Shown: in pieces, positions 24,665 to 33,166 of the stretch
Layout: the number at the start of each line of letters is the position of its first letter
Position numbering within the stretch: position 1 is the first letter of the stretch
Origin: Pseudomonas piscis
Lineage (GTDB): Bacteria > Pseudomonadota > Gammaproteobacteria > Pseudomonadales > Pseudomonadaceae
DNA: 64,000 bases
Direction of reading: 5' to 3'
NCBI RefSeq assembly: GCF_009380155.1
Contig: NZ_WHUV01000003.1
Coordinates: 248,001 to 312,000, forward strand
The notes under the pieces: model-generated
Seen by the model: only the letters and a program-made list of their open reading frames with translations
Databases searched by the model: none
Told to the model about the DNA's origin: nothing
Position numbers and translations under genes: made by a program

Positions 24665-26344
24665 TCAGGCGGCCTGGGCCTGTTGTTCGCTGAGGGCGCG
24701 GTTCAGGGCGCTGAACAAGGCCTTGAAGCTGGCGGTGGTGATGTTCTCGTCGATGCCCACGCCGTGCACCGCACGTTCACCGTTGACCCGCAGCTCGATG
24801 TAGGCCGCCGCCTTGGCGTTGGTGCCTGCGCCGATGGCGTGTTCGTTGTAGTCCATGATTTCCACTGGTACCGGCAGGCCGGCCACCAGCGCCTCCAGGG
24901 CGCCGTTGCCCTTGCCGCGCCAGTGCAGGTTGGTTTCGCCCTGGCCCTTGCTCGCGACTTCCACCTCCACCGAGCTGTGGCCGTTCTCTTCCTGCAGGCG
25001 ATGGCTGACCAGCGCGTACGGGGTATTGGCCTGCAAGTACTCGCTGTGCAGCAACGCGTGGATCTGCTGGGCGGTCATCTCCAGGCCGAGGCGGTCGGTT
25101 TCCCGCTGTACCACCTGGCTGAACTCGATCTGCATGCGGCGCGGCAAGCTGATGCCGTACTCCTGTTCCAGCAGGTAGGCAATGCCGCCCTTGCCCGACT
25201 GGCTGTTGACGCGGATCACGGCTTCATAGCTGCGGCCGATGTCGGCCGGGTCGATCGGCAGGTACGGTACTTCCCAGACGCCATCGGCTTGCTGCTGGGC
25301 GAAGCCCTTGCGGATTGCATCCTGGTGGGAGCCGGAGAAGGCGGTGTGGACCAGGTCGCCCACATAGGGGTGGCGCGGATGCACGGGAATCTGGTTGCAC
25401 TCTTCCACCACTTTGCGCACGCCGTCGATGTCGGAGAAGTCCAGCTCGGGGTCGATGCCCTGGGTGTAGAGGTTCAGGGCCACGGTCACCAGATCGACGT
25501 TGCCGGTACGCTCGCCGTTGCCGAACAGGCAGCCTTCGACGCGGTCGGCACCGGCCATCAGGCCCAGTTCGGTAGCTGCTACGCCGGTGCCACGGTCGTT
25601 GTGGGTGTGCAGGCTGATGATCACGCTGTCACGGCGGTTGATGTTGCGGCAGAACCACTCGATCTGGTCGGCGTAGATATTCGGCGTTGCCACTTCGACG
25701 GTAGCTGGCAGGTTGAGGATCACCTTATGAGTTGGAGTCGCGTTCCACACTTCCACCACGGCATCGCAGACTTCCTTGGCGAATTCCAGCTCGGTGGCGC
25801 TGAAGGTTTCCGGCGAGTATTCGAACTGCCACTGGGTTTCCGGTTGCTGGGCGGCGTACTTGACGAACAGCTTGGCCGCATTCACCGCGATTTCCTTCAC
25901 CCCGGCCTTGTCCTGGTTGAAGACGATGCGGCGGAAAGAAGGGCTGGTGGCGTTGTAGAGGTGGACGATCGCCTTCTTCGCCCCGCGCAAGGATTCGAAG
26001 GTGCGAGCGATCAAGTCTTCACGGGCCTGGGTCAGCACCTGGATGGTGGTGTCGTCCGGAATATGCTTGTCTTCGATCAGGGTGCGTACGAAGTCGAAGT
26101 CGGTTTGCGAAGCGGCAGGGAACGAAGCTTCGATTTCCTTCACACCGACCGCCACCAGGGTCTTCCAGAAACGCAGTTTCTTGACCGCGTCCATCGGTTC
26201 GATCAGCGACTGGTTGCCATCGCGCAAGTCCGAGCTGCACCAGATCGGCGCGCTGGTGATGGTCTTCGACGGCCAGGTGCGGTCCGGCAAGTTGATGGTC
26301 GGGAACGCGCGGTACTTGGAGGACGGATCTTTGAGCATGGTCAT
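24665..26344 (-). CDS. leuA: 2-isopropylmalate synthase
   Basis: LeuA condenses acetyl-CoA with 2-oxoisovalerate, the first step of leucine synthesis. The 559-residue product is the longer LeuA2-type form: TIM-barrel motifs SDLRDGNQSL and SLHTHNDRGTGVAATEL (metal-binding HxH), NGERTGNVDL, then a C-terminal regulatory domain (about residues 430-559) that binds leucine. It may start at ATG 26344 (MTMLKDPSSKYR) or ATG 26338 (MLKDPSSKYR); AAGGA lies upstream. The 378-bp upstream region contains a possible leader ORF and an inverted repeat. Confidence 0.95.
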   Translation of the reverse strand: MTMLKDPSSKYRAFPTINLPDRTWPSKTITSAPIWCSSDLRDGNQSLIEPMDAVKKLRFWKTLVAVGVKEIEASFPAASQTDFDFVRTLIEDKHIPDDTTIQVLTQAREDLIARTFESLRGAKKAIVHLYNATSPSFRRIVFNQDKAGVKEIAVNAAKLFVKYAAQQPETQWQFEYSPETFSATELEFAKEVCDAVVEVWNATPTHKVILNLPATVEVATPNIYADQIEWFCRNINRRDSVIISLHTHNDRGTGVAATELGLMAGADRVEGCLFGNGERTGNVDLVTVALNLYTQGIDPELDFSDIDGVRKVVEECNQIPVHPRHPYVGDLVHTAFSGSHQDAIRKGFAQQQADGVWEVPYLPIDPADIGRSYEAVIRVNSQSGKGGIAYLLEQEYGISLPRRMQIEFSQVVQRETDRLGLEMTAQQIHALLHSEYLQANTPYALVSHRLQEENGHSSVEVEVASKGQGETNLHWRGKGNGALEALVAGLPVPVEIMDYNEHAIGAGTNAKAAAYIELRVNGERAVHGVGIDENITTASFKALFSALNRALSEQQAQAA

Positions 26345-26434
26345 GGCGAAATCCTTATGGTCCGGGCCGAAAAGGGGCGGCCTGCCGGTGAGTCAAGAAT
26401 GAATTGTTGACGCAGGGGGATGAGGCACCGCGGT

Positions 26435-26512
26435 TCAGCCTGGCAGTCGTGCGCTGACGAGGCAGAGGCTCCGGTGTTGACGACGCTGAATGAGGGTGTG
26501 AGAGGTTTTCAT
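26435..26512 (-). CDS. Putative 25-codon leader peptide upstream of leuA
   Basis: On the minus strand, ATG at 26512 opens a 25-codon ORF beginning MKTSHTLIQRRQHRS and ending ARLPG, stopping 90 nt before leuA. AGGG lies about eight bases before the ATG. It has four Leu, one Ile and one Val codon but no run of leucines, so a classical Leu attenuator is not evident. The RRQH...L..VSA pattern loosely recalls short regulatory leader ORFs in actinobacteria. I see no clear terminator/antiterminator pair after it. It could be chance. Confidence 0.35.
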   Translation of the reverse strand: MKTSHTLIQRRQHRSLCLVSARLPG

Positions 26513-26631
26513 GTGCTCAACCCTAACTATTGGGGTCAGAGATGGCAAGTAACGAAAAAAAATTGAGAGGAATACTCGAATTTCAAAAATTGACGAGATT
26601 TTATTCTGCTTGATGGTTTTTTGTTTTATGT

Positions 26632-26663
26632 GGATTGCGCAGTCCTCGCGAGCTGCGCAATCC
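26632..26663. repeat. 11-bp perfect inverted repeat between the M23 peptidase gene and leuA
   Basis: GGATTGCGCAG / CTGCGCAATCC with a 10-base loop TCCTCGCGAG that itself contains TCGCGA. Reading on the minus strand the 3' flank is A-rich, so it is not an intrinsic terminator for the M23 gene. It may be an RNA 3'-end structure or an operator. The rest of 26345-26722 is AT-rich and shows no other gene. Confidence 0.5.
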
Positions 26664-26722
26664 TCGGGGCAAGCGCCCTTGGCCGGAAAGGGCCGGCGGT
26701 AGTCCGCTTATGGCGAGGCAGA

Positions 26723-27544
26723 TCAGGGTTGGAAGGCGCCGATGAAGATCGCCGGATCGACCCGTGCGTCGTTCAGGCTGACGTTCCAGTGCATGTGCGG
26801 ACCGGTGGCCCGGCCGGTGGAGCCGACCTTGCCCACTACTGCGCCGCGGGCCAGGGATTGGCCGACCTTCACGTCGATCTTCGACATGTGGCAGAACATG
26901 CTGATGAAACCCTGGCCATGGTCGACGAACACCGTGTTGCCATTGAAGAAGTAGTTGCCGGTGAGAATCACCTTGCCCGCCGCCGGGGTCTTGATCGGCG
27001 TGCCCGCCGGCACCGCGAAGTCCAGGCCCGAATGCGGGTTGCGTTCCTCACCGTTGAAGAAGCGGCGCACGCCGAACTTGCTCGACAGCGGCCCGTTCAC
27101 CGGCTTGTCCAGCAACAGGTTGCTCGGGGTATTGGCGCTGAAGCTGCGGTAGGCGCGCAGTTGCTCGGCCAGTTCGGCATCGATGCGTTTCAGGTCGGCC
27201 GGGTTGGGATTCACCTGGCGCTGGTTCTTCAGGGTGATGTGCTGCTCGGGATACTTCTTGTTCCCGACCACGAAACCCAGGTTGCCGCTGGCGCTAGTCA
27301 GTTGCTGGGCCCCGGGCTTGACCGTCAGCGGAATGCCGACGATCGCCAGCCAGTTGGCCTGTTCCTTGACCACCAGCACCGGCTTGCCCTGGTAGCTGGC
27401 CTTGGGCGCCTGGGTGGCTTGGCCGAGGTCGATCACCGCTACGCCGCCGGGCACGGGTTTGTTCAACAGGCGGGTGATATAGCTATCGGCCTGGGCATTG
27501 CAGGCCAGGCACAGCAACAGCAGGGAGCAGAGAAAACGTGGCAT
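26723..27544 (-). CDS. M23-family (LytM) peptidoglycan metallopeptidase
   Basis: A 273-residue secreted protein with a cleavable signal peptide (MPRFLCSLLLLCLACNAQA). The C-terminal LytM domain has the zinc ligands HSGLDFAVP (HxxxD) and HMHWNVSLN (HxH). The first half is an Ig-like domain that often masks the catalytic groove. It likely cleaves peptide cross-links in peptidoglycan. It lies 3 bp after xseA on the same strand, so the two share a transcript. No specific symbol assigned. Confidence 0.88.
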   Translation of the reverse strand: MPRFLCSLLLLCLACNAQADSYITRLLNKPVPGGVAVIDLGQATQAPKASYQGKPVLVVKEQANWLAIVGIPLTVKPGAQQLTSASGNLGFVVGNKKYPEQHITLKNQRQVNPNPADLKRIDAELAEQLRAYRSFSANTPSNLLLDKPVNGPLSSKFGVRRFFNGEERNPHSGLDFAVPAGTPIKTPAAGKVILTGNYFFNGNTVFVDHGQGFISMFCHMSKIDVKVGQSLARGAVVGKVGSTGRATGPHMHWNVSLNDARVDPAIFIGAFQP

Positions 27545-27547
27545 GGA

Positions 27548-28927
27548 TCAGTCCAGTAGGGAAAGGGTGACAGGCGTCAGGTGGTTGTCCTCGACCCGCA
27601 CCTGCAACTCGCCTTCGCCCAGGCGCGCGGTGAGGCGCTGGCCATTGCGGGTTTGTGCGGCGCTGCGGATGGCCTGGCCACGCTCGTCGAGGAGAATGCT
27701 GTAGCCCCGGCCCAGGGTCGCCAGGGGGCTGACCACGTGTAGGGTCTGCATCTGGCTGTGCAGTTGCAAGCGCCGGGCCTTCAGGCCTTCGCGCATGGCC
27801 CGGGGCAGGCGTTCGGCGAGGCTGTCCAGGCGCTGGCGCAACAGCGCCAGGTTGCGTCCCGGATGCTGGGCGCCGAGGCGGGTCTCCAGGCGGATCAGGC
27901 GTTCGCGGCGGGTATTCAGGCTGCGCTCGAAAGCCCGGCGCAGGCGCATGTCCAGGTCGTCCAGGCGCTGTGCCTGCTGGCGCAACCGCTCGCCTGGATG
28001 GCGCAGACGCCGGGCCAGGCCATCCAGGCGCAGGCGCTCGCGCAGCAAGCGGTCGCGCATGCGCATTACCAAGCGGCGGTGCAGGCTGTCGACCCGCCGT
28101 TGCAGGTCGCTGGAGTCCGGGGCCAGCAACTCGGCGGCGGCCGAGGGCGTGGGCGCGCGAACATCAGCCACGAAATCGCTGATGGACACGTCGGTTTCAT
28201 GGCCGACGGCGCTGACGATCGGTGTCACGCAGTTGGCTACAGCCCGAGCCACCGGCTCCTCGTTGAAGCACCAGAGATCTTCCAGGGAGCCGCCGCCACG
28301 GGCCAGGATCAAGGCGTCGAAGCCCCGGGCGTCGGCCAGTTGCAGGGCCCGGACGATCTGCGCCGTGGCTTCGCGGCCCTGCACTGCGGTAGGGATCAAG
28401 GTCAGCGAGACTTGAGGCGCGCGGCGCCGGAAGACACTGATGATGTCGCGAATCACCGCCCCCGTGGGTGAACTGATGATGCCGATGCGTTGGGGGTGGG
28501 CCGGTAGCGGCCGCTTGCGCTCGGCGCTGAACAGGCCTTCGGCGCTGAGCTTGTCCTTCAAGGCCTCGAAGGCCAGACGCAGGGCACCGTCGCCGGCTGG
28601 TTCCACGGTGTCGAGAATCAGTTGGTAGTCGCCGCGTCCCTCGAACAGCGAGACCTTGCCCCGGACCTTGACCGCCAGGCCGTCCTTGAGCGCCTGGCGT
28701 ACCCGCGCGGCGTTCTGCCGGAACAGCGCGCAGCGCACCTGGGCGCCACTGTCCTTGAGGGTGAAGTACACGTGGCCGGAAGCCGGACGGGCGAGGTTGG
28801 AGATCTCGCCCTCGACCCAGATATTGCTGAACACGTCCTCGAGCAGCACCCGGGCGCGGCCGTTGAGCTGGGTGACGGTGAGGACTTCGCGGTCCAGTCC
28901 GAGTCGTGCAAAGGGATCTTTAATCAT
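27548..28927 (-). CDS. xseA: Exodeoxyribonuclease VII large subunit
   Basis: XseA is the catalytic subunit of exonuclease VII, which degrades single-stranded DNA. The 459-residue product has the N-terminal OB fold (VLTVTQLNGRARVLLEDVF, IWVEGEISNLARPASGH), the core with DALILARGGGSLEDLWCFNEE and GHETDVSISDFVADVRAPTPSAAAE, and an arginine-rich coiled-coil C-terminus. I start at ATG 28927 (MIKDPFARLG), giving the usual length; the open frame upstream is not family-like. Confidence 0.95.
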   Translation of the reverse strand: MIKDPFARLGLDREVLTVTQLNGRARVLLEDVFSNIWVEGEISNLARPASGHVYFTLKDSGAQVRCALFRQNAARVRQALKDGLAVKVRGKVSLFEGRGDYQLILDTVEPAGDGALRLAFEALKDKLSAEGLFSAERKRPLPAHPQRIGIISSPTGAVIRDIISVFRRRAPQVSLTLIPTAVQGREATAQIVRALQLADARGFDALILARGGGSLEDLWCFNEEPVARAVANCVTPIVSAVGHETDVSISDFVADVRAPTPSAAAELLAPDSSDLQRRVDSLHRRLVMRMRDRLLRERLRLDGLARRLRHPGERLRQQAQRLDDLDMRLRRAFERSLNTRRERLIRLETRLGAQHPGRNLALLRQRLDSLAERLPRAMREGLKARRLQLHSQMQTLHVVSPLATLGRGYSILLDERGQAIRSAAQTRNGQRLTARLGEGELQVRVEDNHLTPVTLSLLD

Positions 28928-28974
28928 GGGGCGCAGTTTAAAGGGCTGTTTCCCAATGGGCCAAGGCAAATCGC

Positions 28975-29871
28975 TTATAGACAGTCGCGAAAATGCTCGA
29001 CGAACTGCGCCACCAGCGGCGTGGGTTCCTGGCGGCAGGCGAGGGCGATGACACTCTGGCAATCGCTATCGGCCAAGGGCAGGAAATGGATGCTGGCCGG
29101 GGCTATATCCTGCATCGACTCGGGCAGCAGGGCGATGCCGAAACCGGCCTGGATCAACTGCAACTGGGTGGTCTTGCGCGACATCACCCGCGCCGCCTTG
29201 GGAAAGAAGCCCTGGCGCATGCACAACTCGGCCGAGAGGTAGCTCAAGCCGCCACGCTGGGGATGGGGAATGGAGATAAAGGCTTCGTCGCGCAGTTGCG
29301 CCAGGTCGATCCCCTTGGCTGGTGGGTCGAGCGCCAGGGGATGTGTCGGTGGCAGTGCCACCAGCAAGGGTTCGCTGAACAGCGGGATGATTTGCACCCC
29401 TTCGCGCTGGCGCAGCACTGGCAGGCGCAACAGGCCCACGTCCAGGCGGCCCTCGGCCAGCTCTTCCAACTGCGCTTCGGAAGACAGCTTGACGATGTCC
29501 AGCGAGGCCCCGGGGCACTGCTGCAGATAGTGGCCGAGCCCCTGCAGCAGGCGCCCGCTCATGGGCACTGTGCTGGAATGGCTCAGGCGCAGGGTTCCCA
29601 GCTGGCCCTGGCCGACCTGGGTCGCCAACTCGCCGGCCTTGTGCAGTTCGGTCAGCAGGTTGCGAGCCTTGGGGAAGAACGCCTCGCCGGCGGCGGTCAA
29701 GCGTGGCAGGCGAGCGGTACGCTCGAACAACGGGGTTTGCAGCAGGCCTTCGAGCTCCTTGATCTGCCGGCTCAGGGCCGACTGGGCGACGAACAGGCGT
29801 TCAGCCGCAGCACTGAAGCTGCCGCATTCGGCGATTTCCACGAAGTAGCGCAGTTGACGGGTTGAAATCAC
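28975..29871 (-). CDS. LysR-family transcriptional regulator
   Basis: A 298-residue LysR-type regulator: N-terminal winged helix-turn-helix (MISTRQLRYFVEIAECGSFS, then AQSALSRQIKELE) followed by a periplasmic-binding-like effector domain. It is divergent from a TauE/SafE permease gene 102 bp away, its most likely target. The shared gap has a T-N-A style inverted repeat at 29903-29921. The effector is unknown. Confidence 0.9.
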   Translation of the reverse strand: MISTRQLRYFVEIAECGSFSAAAERLFVAQSALSRQIKELEGLLQTPLFERTARLPRLTAAGEAFFPKARNLLTELHKAGELATQVGQGQLGTLRLSHSSTVPMSGRLLQGLGHYLQQCPGASLDIVKLSSEAQLEELAEGRLDVGLLRLPVLRQREGVQIIPLFSEPLLVALPPTHPLALDPPAKGIDLAQLRDEAFISIPHPQRGGLSYLSAELCMRQGFFPKAARVMSRKTTQLQLIQAGFGIALLPESMQDIAPASIHFLPLADSDCQSVIALACRQEPTPLVAQFVEHFRDCL

Positions 29872-29902
29872 AAGTCATGCCTTTTTGCGATGAGTGGGCG
29901 GC

Positions 29903-29921
29903 TGCGACGATATTAGTCGCA
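29903..29921. promoter_or_regulatory. Candidate LysR operator between divergent genes
   Basis: Inverted repeat TGCGAC-GATATTA-GTCGCA (6-bp arms, 7-bp AT-rich spacer), 31 bp from the regulator start and about 52 bp from the permease start. The layout fits a LysR recognition site of the T-N11-A class; binding is inference. Confidence 0.5.
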
Positions 29922-29973
29922 AGGCTCGTCTCTGGCTAAAGTCGTGGGACATAAGGTCGAGGAAGTGGCGGTA

Positions 29974-30744
29974 ATGAGTCTGTTCGTTGAAGGATTGAAC
30001 CAGTGGGCGTTCGGGCCGGGTGCCTGGTTGGCAATCGGCTTGGGCATTGCCCTGGCCTACATAGTGTTCGGCGTCGCCGGTTTCGGCACGGCGCTGGTGG
30101 CCGGGCCGATCCTGATCCTGTTCATGCCCTTGTCGAAGATCGTGCCGTTGCTGGTGCTGCTGGATTTCATCGCCGCCTTCGGCAGCTTCCTGTCATCACG
30201 CAAGGACGTGGCCAAGCCCGAGTTGCTGCGCCTGTTGCCGTGCATGGCAGTGGGCTGCACCCTGGGGGTGATCTTCCTGCTCAGCCTCAAGTCCGATGTG
30301 TTGCTGCTGCTGATGGGGATATTCATTTGTGCCTATGCCATCTACAGCCTCTGGGTGAAGGCCCGCCCGGCGCAGATGGCGGCCGGTTGGTCGGTGCCCA
30401 TGGGCATCGTGGGTGGTTTGTTCGGTGCCTTGTTCGGCAGCGGTGGCTTTCTGTATGCGATCTACCTGAACAGTCGGTTGCCCAAGGACTCGGCCCGGGC
30501 GACCCAGAGCGCGCTGATCAGCAGCAGTACCGTGGTACGCCTGAGCCTGTTCGCCCTGGCCGGGGTCTACGCCGAGGTATCGCTGCTGTTGCTGGCGCTG
30601 TGCTTGTTGCCGGCCATGGTGTTGGGGTCGTGGATTGGCCGGCGCTTGGCGATGAAACTGTCCCGGGAAACCTTCGTGCGGCTGGTGACCTGGCTGGTAC
30701 TGGCCAGTGGCATTGCCCTGATCGGCCGTTACCTGAGCGCTTGA
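29974..30744 (+). CDS. TauE/SafE (TSUP) family membrane permease
   Basis: A 256-residue polytopic membrane protein with about eight hydrophobic spans in two similar halves, beginning ALAYIVFGVAGFGTALVAGP, the family N-terminal motif; the second half has VGGLFGALFGSGGFLYAIYL. Such permeases export or import sulfite, sulfoacetate or related anions; the substrate here is not visible. ATG 29974 (MSLFVEGLNQW) follows GAGGAAG; upstream in-frame codons look less likely. Probably controlled by the divergent LysR regulator. Confidence 0.85.
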   Translation: MSLFVEGLNQWAFGPGAWLAIGLGIALAYIVFGVAGFGTALVAGPILILFMPLSKIVPLLVLLDFIAAFGSFLSSRKDVAKPELLRLLPCMAVGCTLGVIFLLSLKSDVLLLLMGIFICAYAIYSLWVKARPAQMAAGWSVPMGIVGGLFGALFGSGGFLYAIYLNSRLPKDSARATQSALISSSTVVRLSLFALAGVYAEVSLLLLALCLLPAMVLGSWIGRRLAMKLSRETFVRLVTWLVLASGIALIGRYLSA

Positions 30745-30875
30745 CCTGTAAGGAGCAGGGATTAAGCTGCCGGCCCTCGGCGCTGCTCGTCGCCGAACCG
30801 GCTTCTACACTTGGGTGATGGGGTCGGCTCGCCGGCGCTGCGTTTTCCCTGTCCCTCGACGCTCCAGGCTGGACC

Positions 30876-31424
30876 ATGAATTCCCAAAGCATCCTCGTCC
30901 CGAAAATCTCCACGTTGCCGGTGCATGAGCCCCGGGCCCGCGCCATCGTGCGCTGGCTGGTACGCAAGAATATCGTCGAGGAAGCCCTGACCACTTGCGG
31001 GCGCACCGGCAACCGCATGGGGCATGCCATCGCGCCAGGCGCCCGGGACGTGGTGCTGCATCCTGAGGCGCTGCCGTTCGGTGAGCCAGTCAATGGCCTG
31101 GAGATCATCACCAAGCGCTGCATCTATACCCCGACCAAGGGCTTCCTCGAAGAAGCCGGTTGCGCCGAGTGTCGCCAGGAAATCGGCGAGGCCTTGTTCG
31201 AAAGCCTGGAAGACTGGATGCCCGGGCGCACCGATAACTTCACCTGCCCCGAATGCGGCCATGAAGACGACATCAACGGCTTCCTGTTCCTCCAGCCATG
31301 CGGGTTTTCCAACCTGGGCTTCATCTTCAACAACTGGGCCGAAGCGGGGTTCAAGCAAAGCTTCATCGATGAGTTCGCCGACTGGCTGGACCAGCCGATG
31401 AGCTGGATCAAGGTCGAGTTGTAG
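30876..31424 (+). CDS. Conserved zinc-ribbon protein of unknown function
   Basis: A 182-residue soluble protein. Two CxxC pairs, CAEC (near residue 97) and CPEC (near residue 126), look like one treble-clef or zinc-ribbon metal site. The rest is mixed alpha/beta, with a C-terminal segment FNNWAEAGFKQSFIDEFADW. Similar pseudomonad proteins are sometimes labelled sugar ABC transporter ATPase, but no Walker motif is present, so I do not support that name. It precedes guaB, separated by the guaB promoter. Function unknown. Confidence 0.7.
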   Translation: MNSQSILVPKISTLPVHEPRARAIVRWLVRKNIVEEALTTCGRTGNRMGHAIAPGARDVVLHPEALPFGEPVNGLEIITKRCIYTPTKGFLEEAGCAECRQEIGEALFESLEDWMPGRTDNFTCPECGHEDDINGFLFLQPCGFSNLGFIFNNWAEAGFKQSFIDEFADWLDQPMSWIKVEL

Positions 31425-31521
31425 TTTCTTGGCGGGGGCGCCCGGTTGGCCGGGTTGGTTCCGGCTAGCATGGCAGGCGCTCTCCATCCATCACTCCAAC
31501 GATATTAGATCGAGTTTTACA

Positions 31522-31550
31522 TTGAGCCCGGCAGGCGGTCTGAGTATAAT
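31522..31550 (+). promoter_or_regulatory. guaB: guaBA promoter with GC-rich discriminator
   Basis: The -35 hexamer TTGAGC (31522-31527) and a perfect -10 TATAAT (31545-31550) are 17 bases apart, followed by GGCGCGC. A GC-rich discriminator is typical of promoters under negative stringent control, as known for guaBA in E. coli. The start site would be about 30 bases before guaB. Confidence 0.8.
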
Positions 31551-31586
31551 GGCGCGCTTCCATTTTCCCGCCCGGGAGCCCCCGCG

Positions 31587-33062
31587 ATGCTGCGTATCAG
31601 CCAAGAAGCCCTCACCTTCGACGACATCCTCTTAGTGCCCGGTTATTCCGAAGTACTGCCTAACGAAGTCAGTCTAAAGACCCGTTTGACCCGTGGCATC
31701 GAGCTGAATATCCCACTGGTTTCCGCCGCCATGGACACCGTCACTGAAGCCCGTCTGGCGATCGCCATGGCTCAGGAAGGCGGCATCGGCATCATCCACA
31801 AGAACATGACCATCGAGCAGCAAGCTGCCGAAGTGCGCAAGGTCAAGCGTTTCGAGGCCGGTGTGGTCAAGGACCCCATCACCATCGAAGCCGACGCCAC
31901 CGTGCGCGACCTGCTCGACCTGACCAAGACCCACAACATCTCCGGCGTGCCGGTGCTGCACAACGGTGACCTGGTGGGCATCGTGACTTCCCGTGACGTG
32001 CGTTTCGAAAGCCGCCTGGAAGTCAGCGTCCGCGAAGTGATGACGCCTAAAGAGCGCCTGGTCACCGTCAAGGATGGGGCCGTCGCCGACAAGTCCGCCG
32101 TTCGCGAGCTGCTGCACAAGCACCGCATCGAGCGCGTGCTGATCGTCGATGACGCCTTCGTCCTCAAGGGCATGATGACCGTCAACGACATCGAGAAGGC
32201 CAAGGCCTACCCGCTGGCCAGCAAGGACGACCAGGGCCGCCTGCGCGTCGGAGCTGCCGTCGGTACCGGCAAGGACACCGGCGAGCGCGTTGCCGCCCTG
32301 GTGGCTGCCGGTGTCGACGTGGTGGTAGTGGATACCGCCCACGGCCATTCCAAGGGCGTGATCGATCGCGTTCGCTGGGTGAAAGAGAACTACCCGCAAG
32401 TGCAGGTGATCGGCGGCAACATCGCCACCGGTGCCGCCGCCAAGGCCCTGGCCGACGCTGGCGCCGACGCGGTCAAGGTCGGTATCGGCCCAGGCTCGAT
32501 CTGCACCACCCGTATCGTTGCCGGTGTCGGCGTGCCGCAGATCAGCGCCATCGCCAACGTCGCAGCGGCACTGGAAGGCACTGGCGTGCCACTGATCGCC
32601 GACGGCGGTATCCGCTTCTCCGGCGACCTGTCCAAGGCCATCGTCGCCGGTGCTTCCTGCGTGATGATGGGTTCGATGTTCGCCGGTACCGAAGAGGCTC
32701 CAGGTGAAGTCGAACTGTTCCAGGGCCGCTCCTACAAGGCTTACCGCGGCATGGGCTCGCTGGGTGCCATGGCACAGGCGCAAGGCTCTTCGGACCGCTA
32801 CTTCCAGGACTCCTCGGCCGGTGCCGAGAAGCTGGTTCCGGAAGGTATCGAAGGTCGCGTTCCCTACAAGGGCGCACTGGCCGCGATCATCCACCAGCTG
32901 ATGGGTGGCCTGCGGTCCTCCATGGGCTACACCGGCAGCGCAACCATCGACGAGATGCGCACCAAGCCGGAGTTCGTACGCATCACCGGTGCCGGCATGG
33001 CTGAATCCCACGTCCATGACGTGCAGATCACCAAGGAAGCACCCAACTATCGCGTAGGTTGA
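31587..33062 (+). CDS. guaB: Inosine-5'-monophosphate dehydrogenase
   Basis: GuaB oxidises IMP to XMP with NAD, the rate-limiting step to GMP. The 491-residue protein has the catalytic loop GPGSICTTRIVAGVGVPQ with its cysteine, the flap YRGMGSLGAM, and an inserted tandem CBS (Bateman) module about residues 95-200 (VREVMTPKERLVTV). ATG 31587 reads MLRISQEALTFDDILL. It is followed by guaA with a hairpin in between. Confidence 0.97.
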   Translation: MLRISQEALTFDDILLVPGYSEVLPNEVSLKTRLTRGIELNIPLVSAAMDTVTEARLAIAMAQEGGIGIIHKNMTIEQQAAEVRKVKRFEAGVVKDPITIEADATVRDLLDLTKTHNISGVPVLHNGDLVGIVTSRDVRFESRLEVSVREVMTPKERLVTVKDGAVADKSAVRELLHKHRIERVLIVDDAFVLKGMMTVNDIEKAKAYPLASKDDQGRLRVGAAVGTGKDTGERVAALVAAGVDVVVVDTAHGHSKGVIDRVRWVKENYPQVQVIGGNIATGAAAKALADAGADAVKVGIGPGSICTTRIVAGVGVPQISAIANVAAALEGTGVPLIADGGIRFSGDLSKAIVAGASCVMMGSMFAGTEEAPGEVELFQGRSYKAYRGMGSLGAMAQAQGSSDRYFQDSSAGAEKLVPEGIEGRVPYKGALAAIIHQLMGGLRSSMGYTGSATIDEMRTKPEFVRITGAGMAESHVHDVQITKEAPNYRVG

Positions 33063-33113
33063 TAGTGGTCGCCTTCAGGTCCAGGCCTGCAGGCGATCGA
33101 CGAATCTAGTAAC

Positions 33114-33136
33114 CGGGGCTGTGTTTTTCAGCCCCG
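33114..33136 (+). other. Intercistronic hairpin between guaB and guaA
   Basis: Eight-bp stem CGGGGCTG / CAGCCCCG around loop TGTTTTT. No adequate T-run follows, so it is more likely a processing or attenuating structure within guaBA than a full terminator. Confidence 0.5.
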
Positions 33137-33166
33137 TGTCGTTTCTGAAATTAGACGAGACTGACC

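Noticed and set aside
30876..31424. ABC transporter ATPase annotation for the zinc-ribbon protein
   Set aside because: No Walker A, Walker B or ABC signature is visible.
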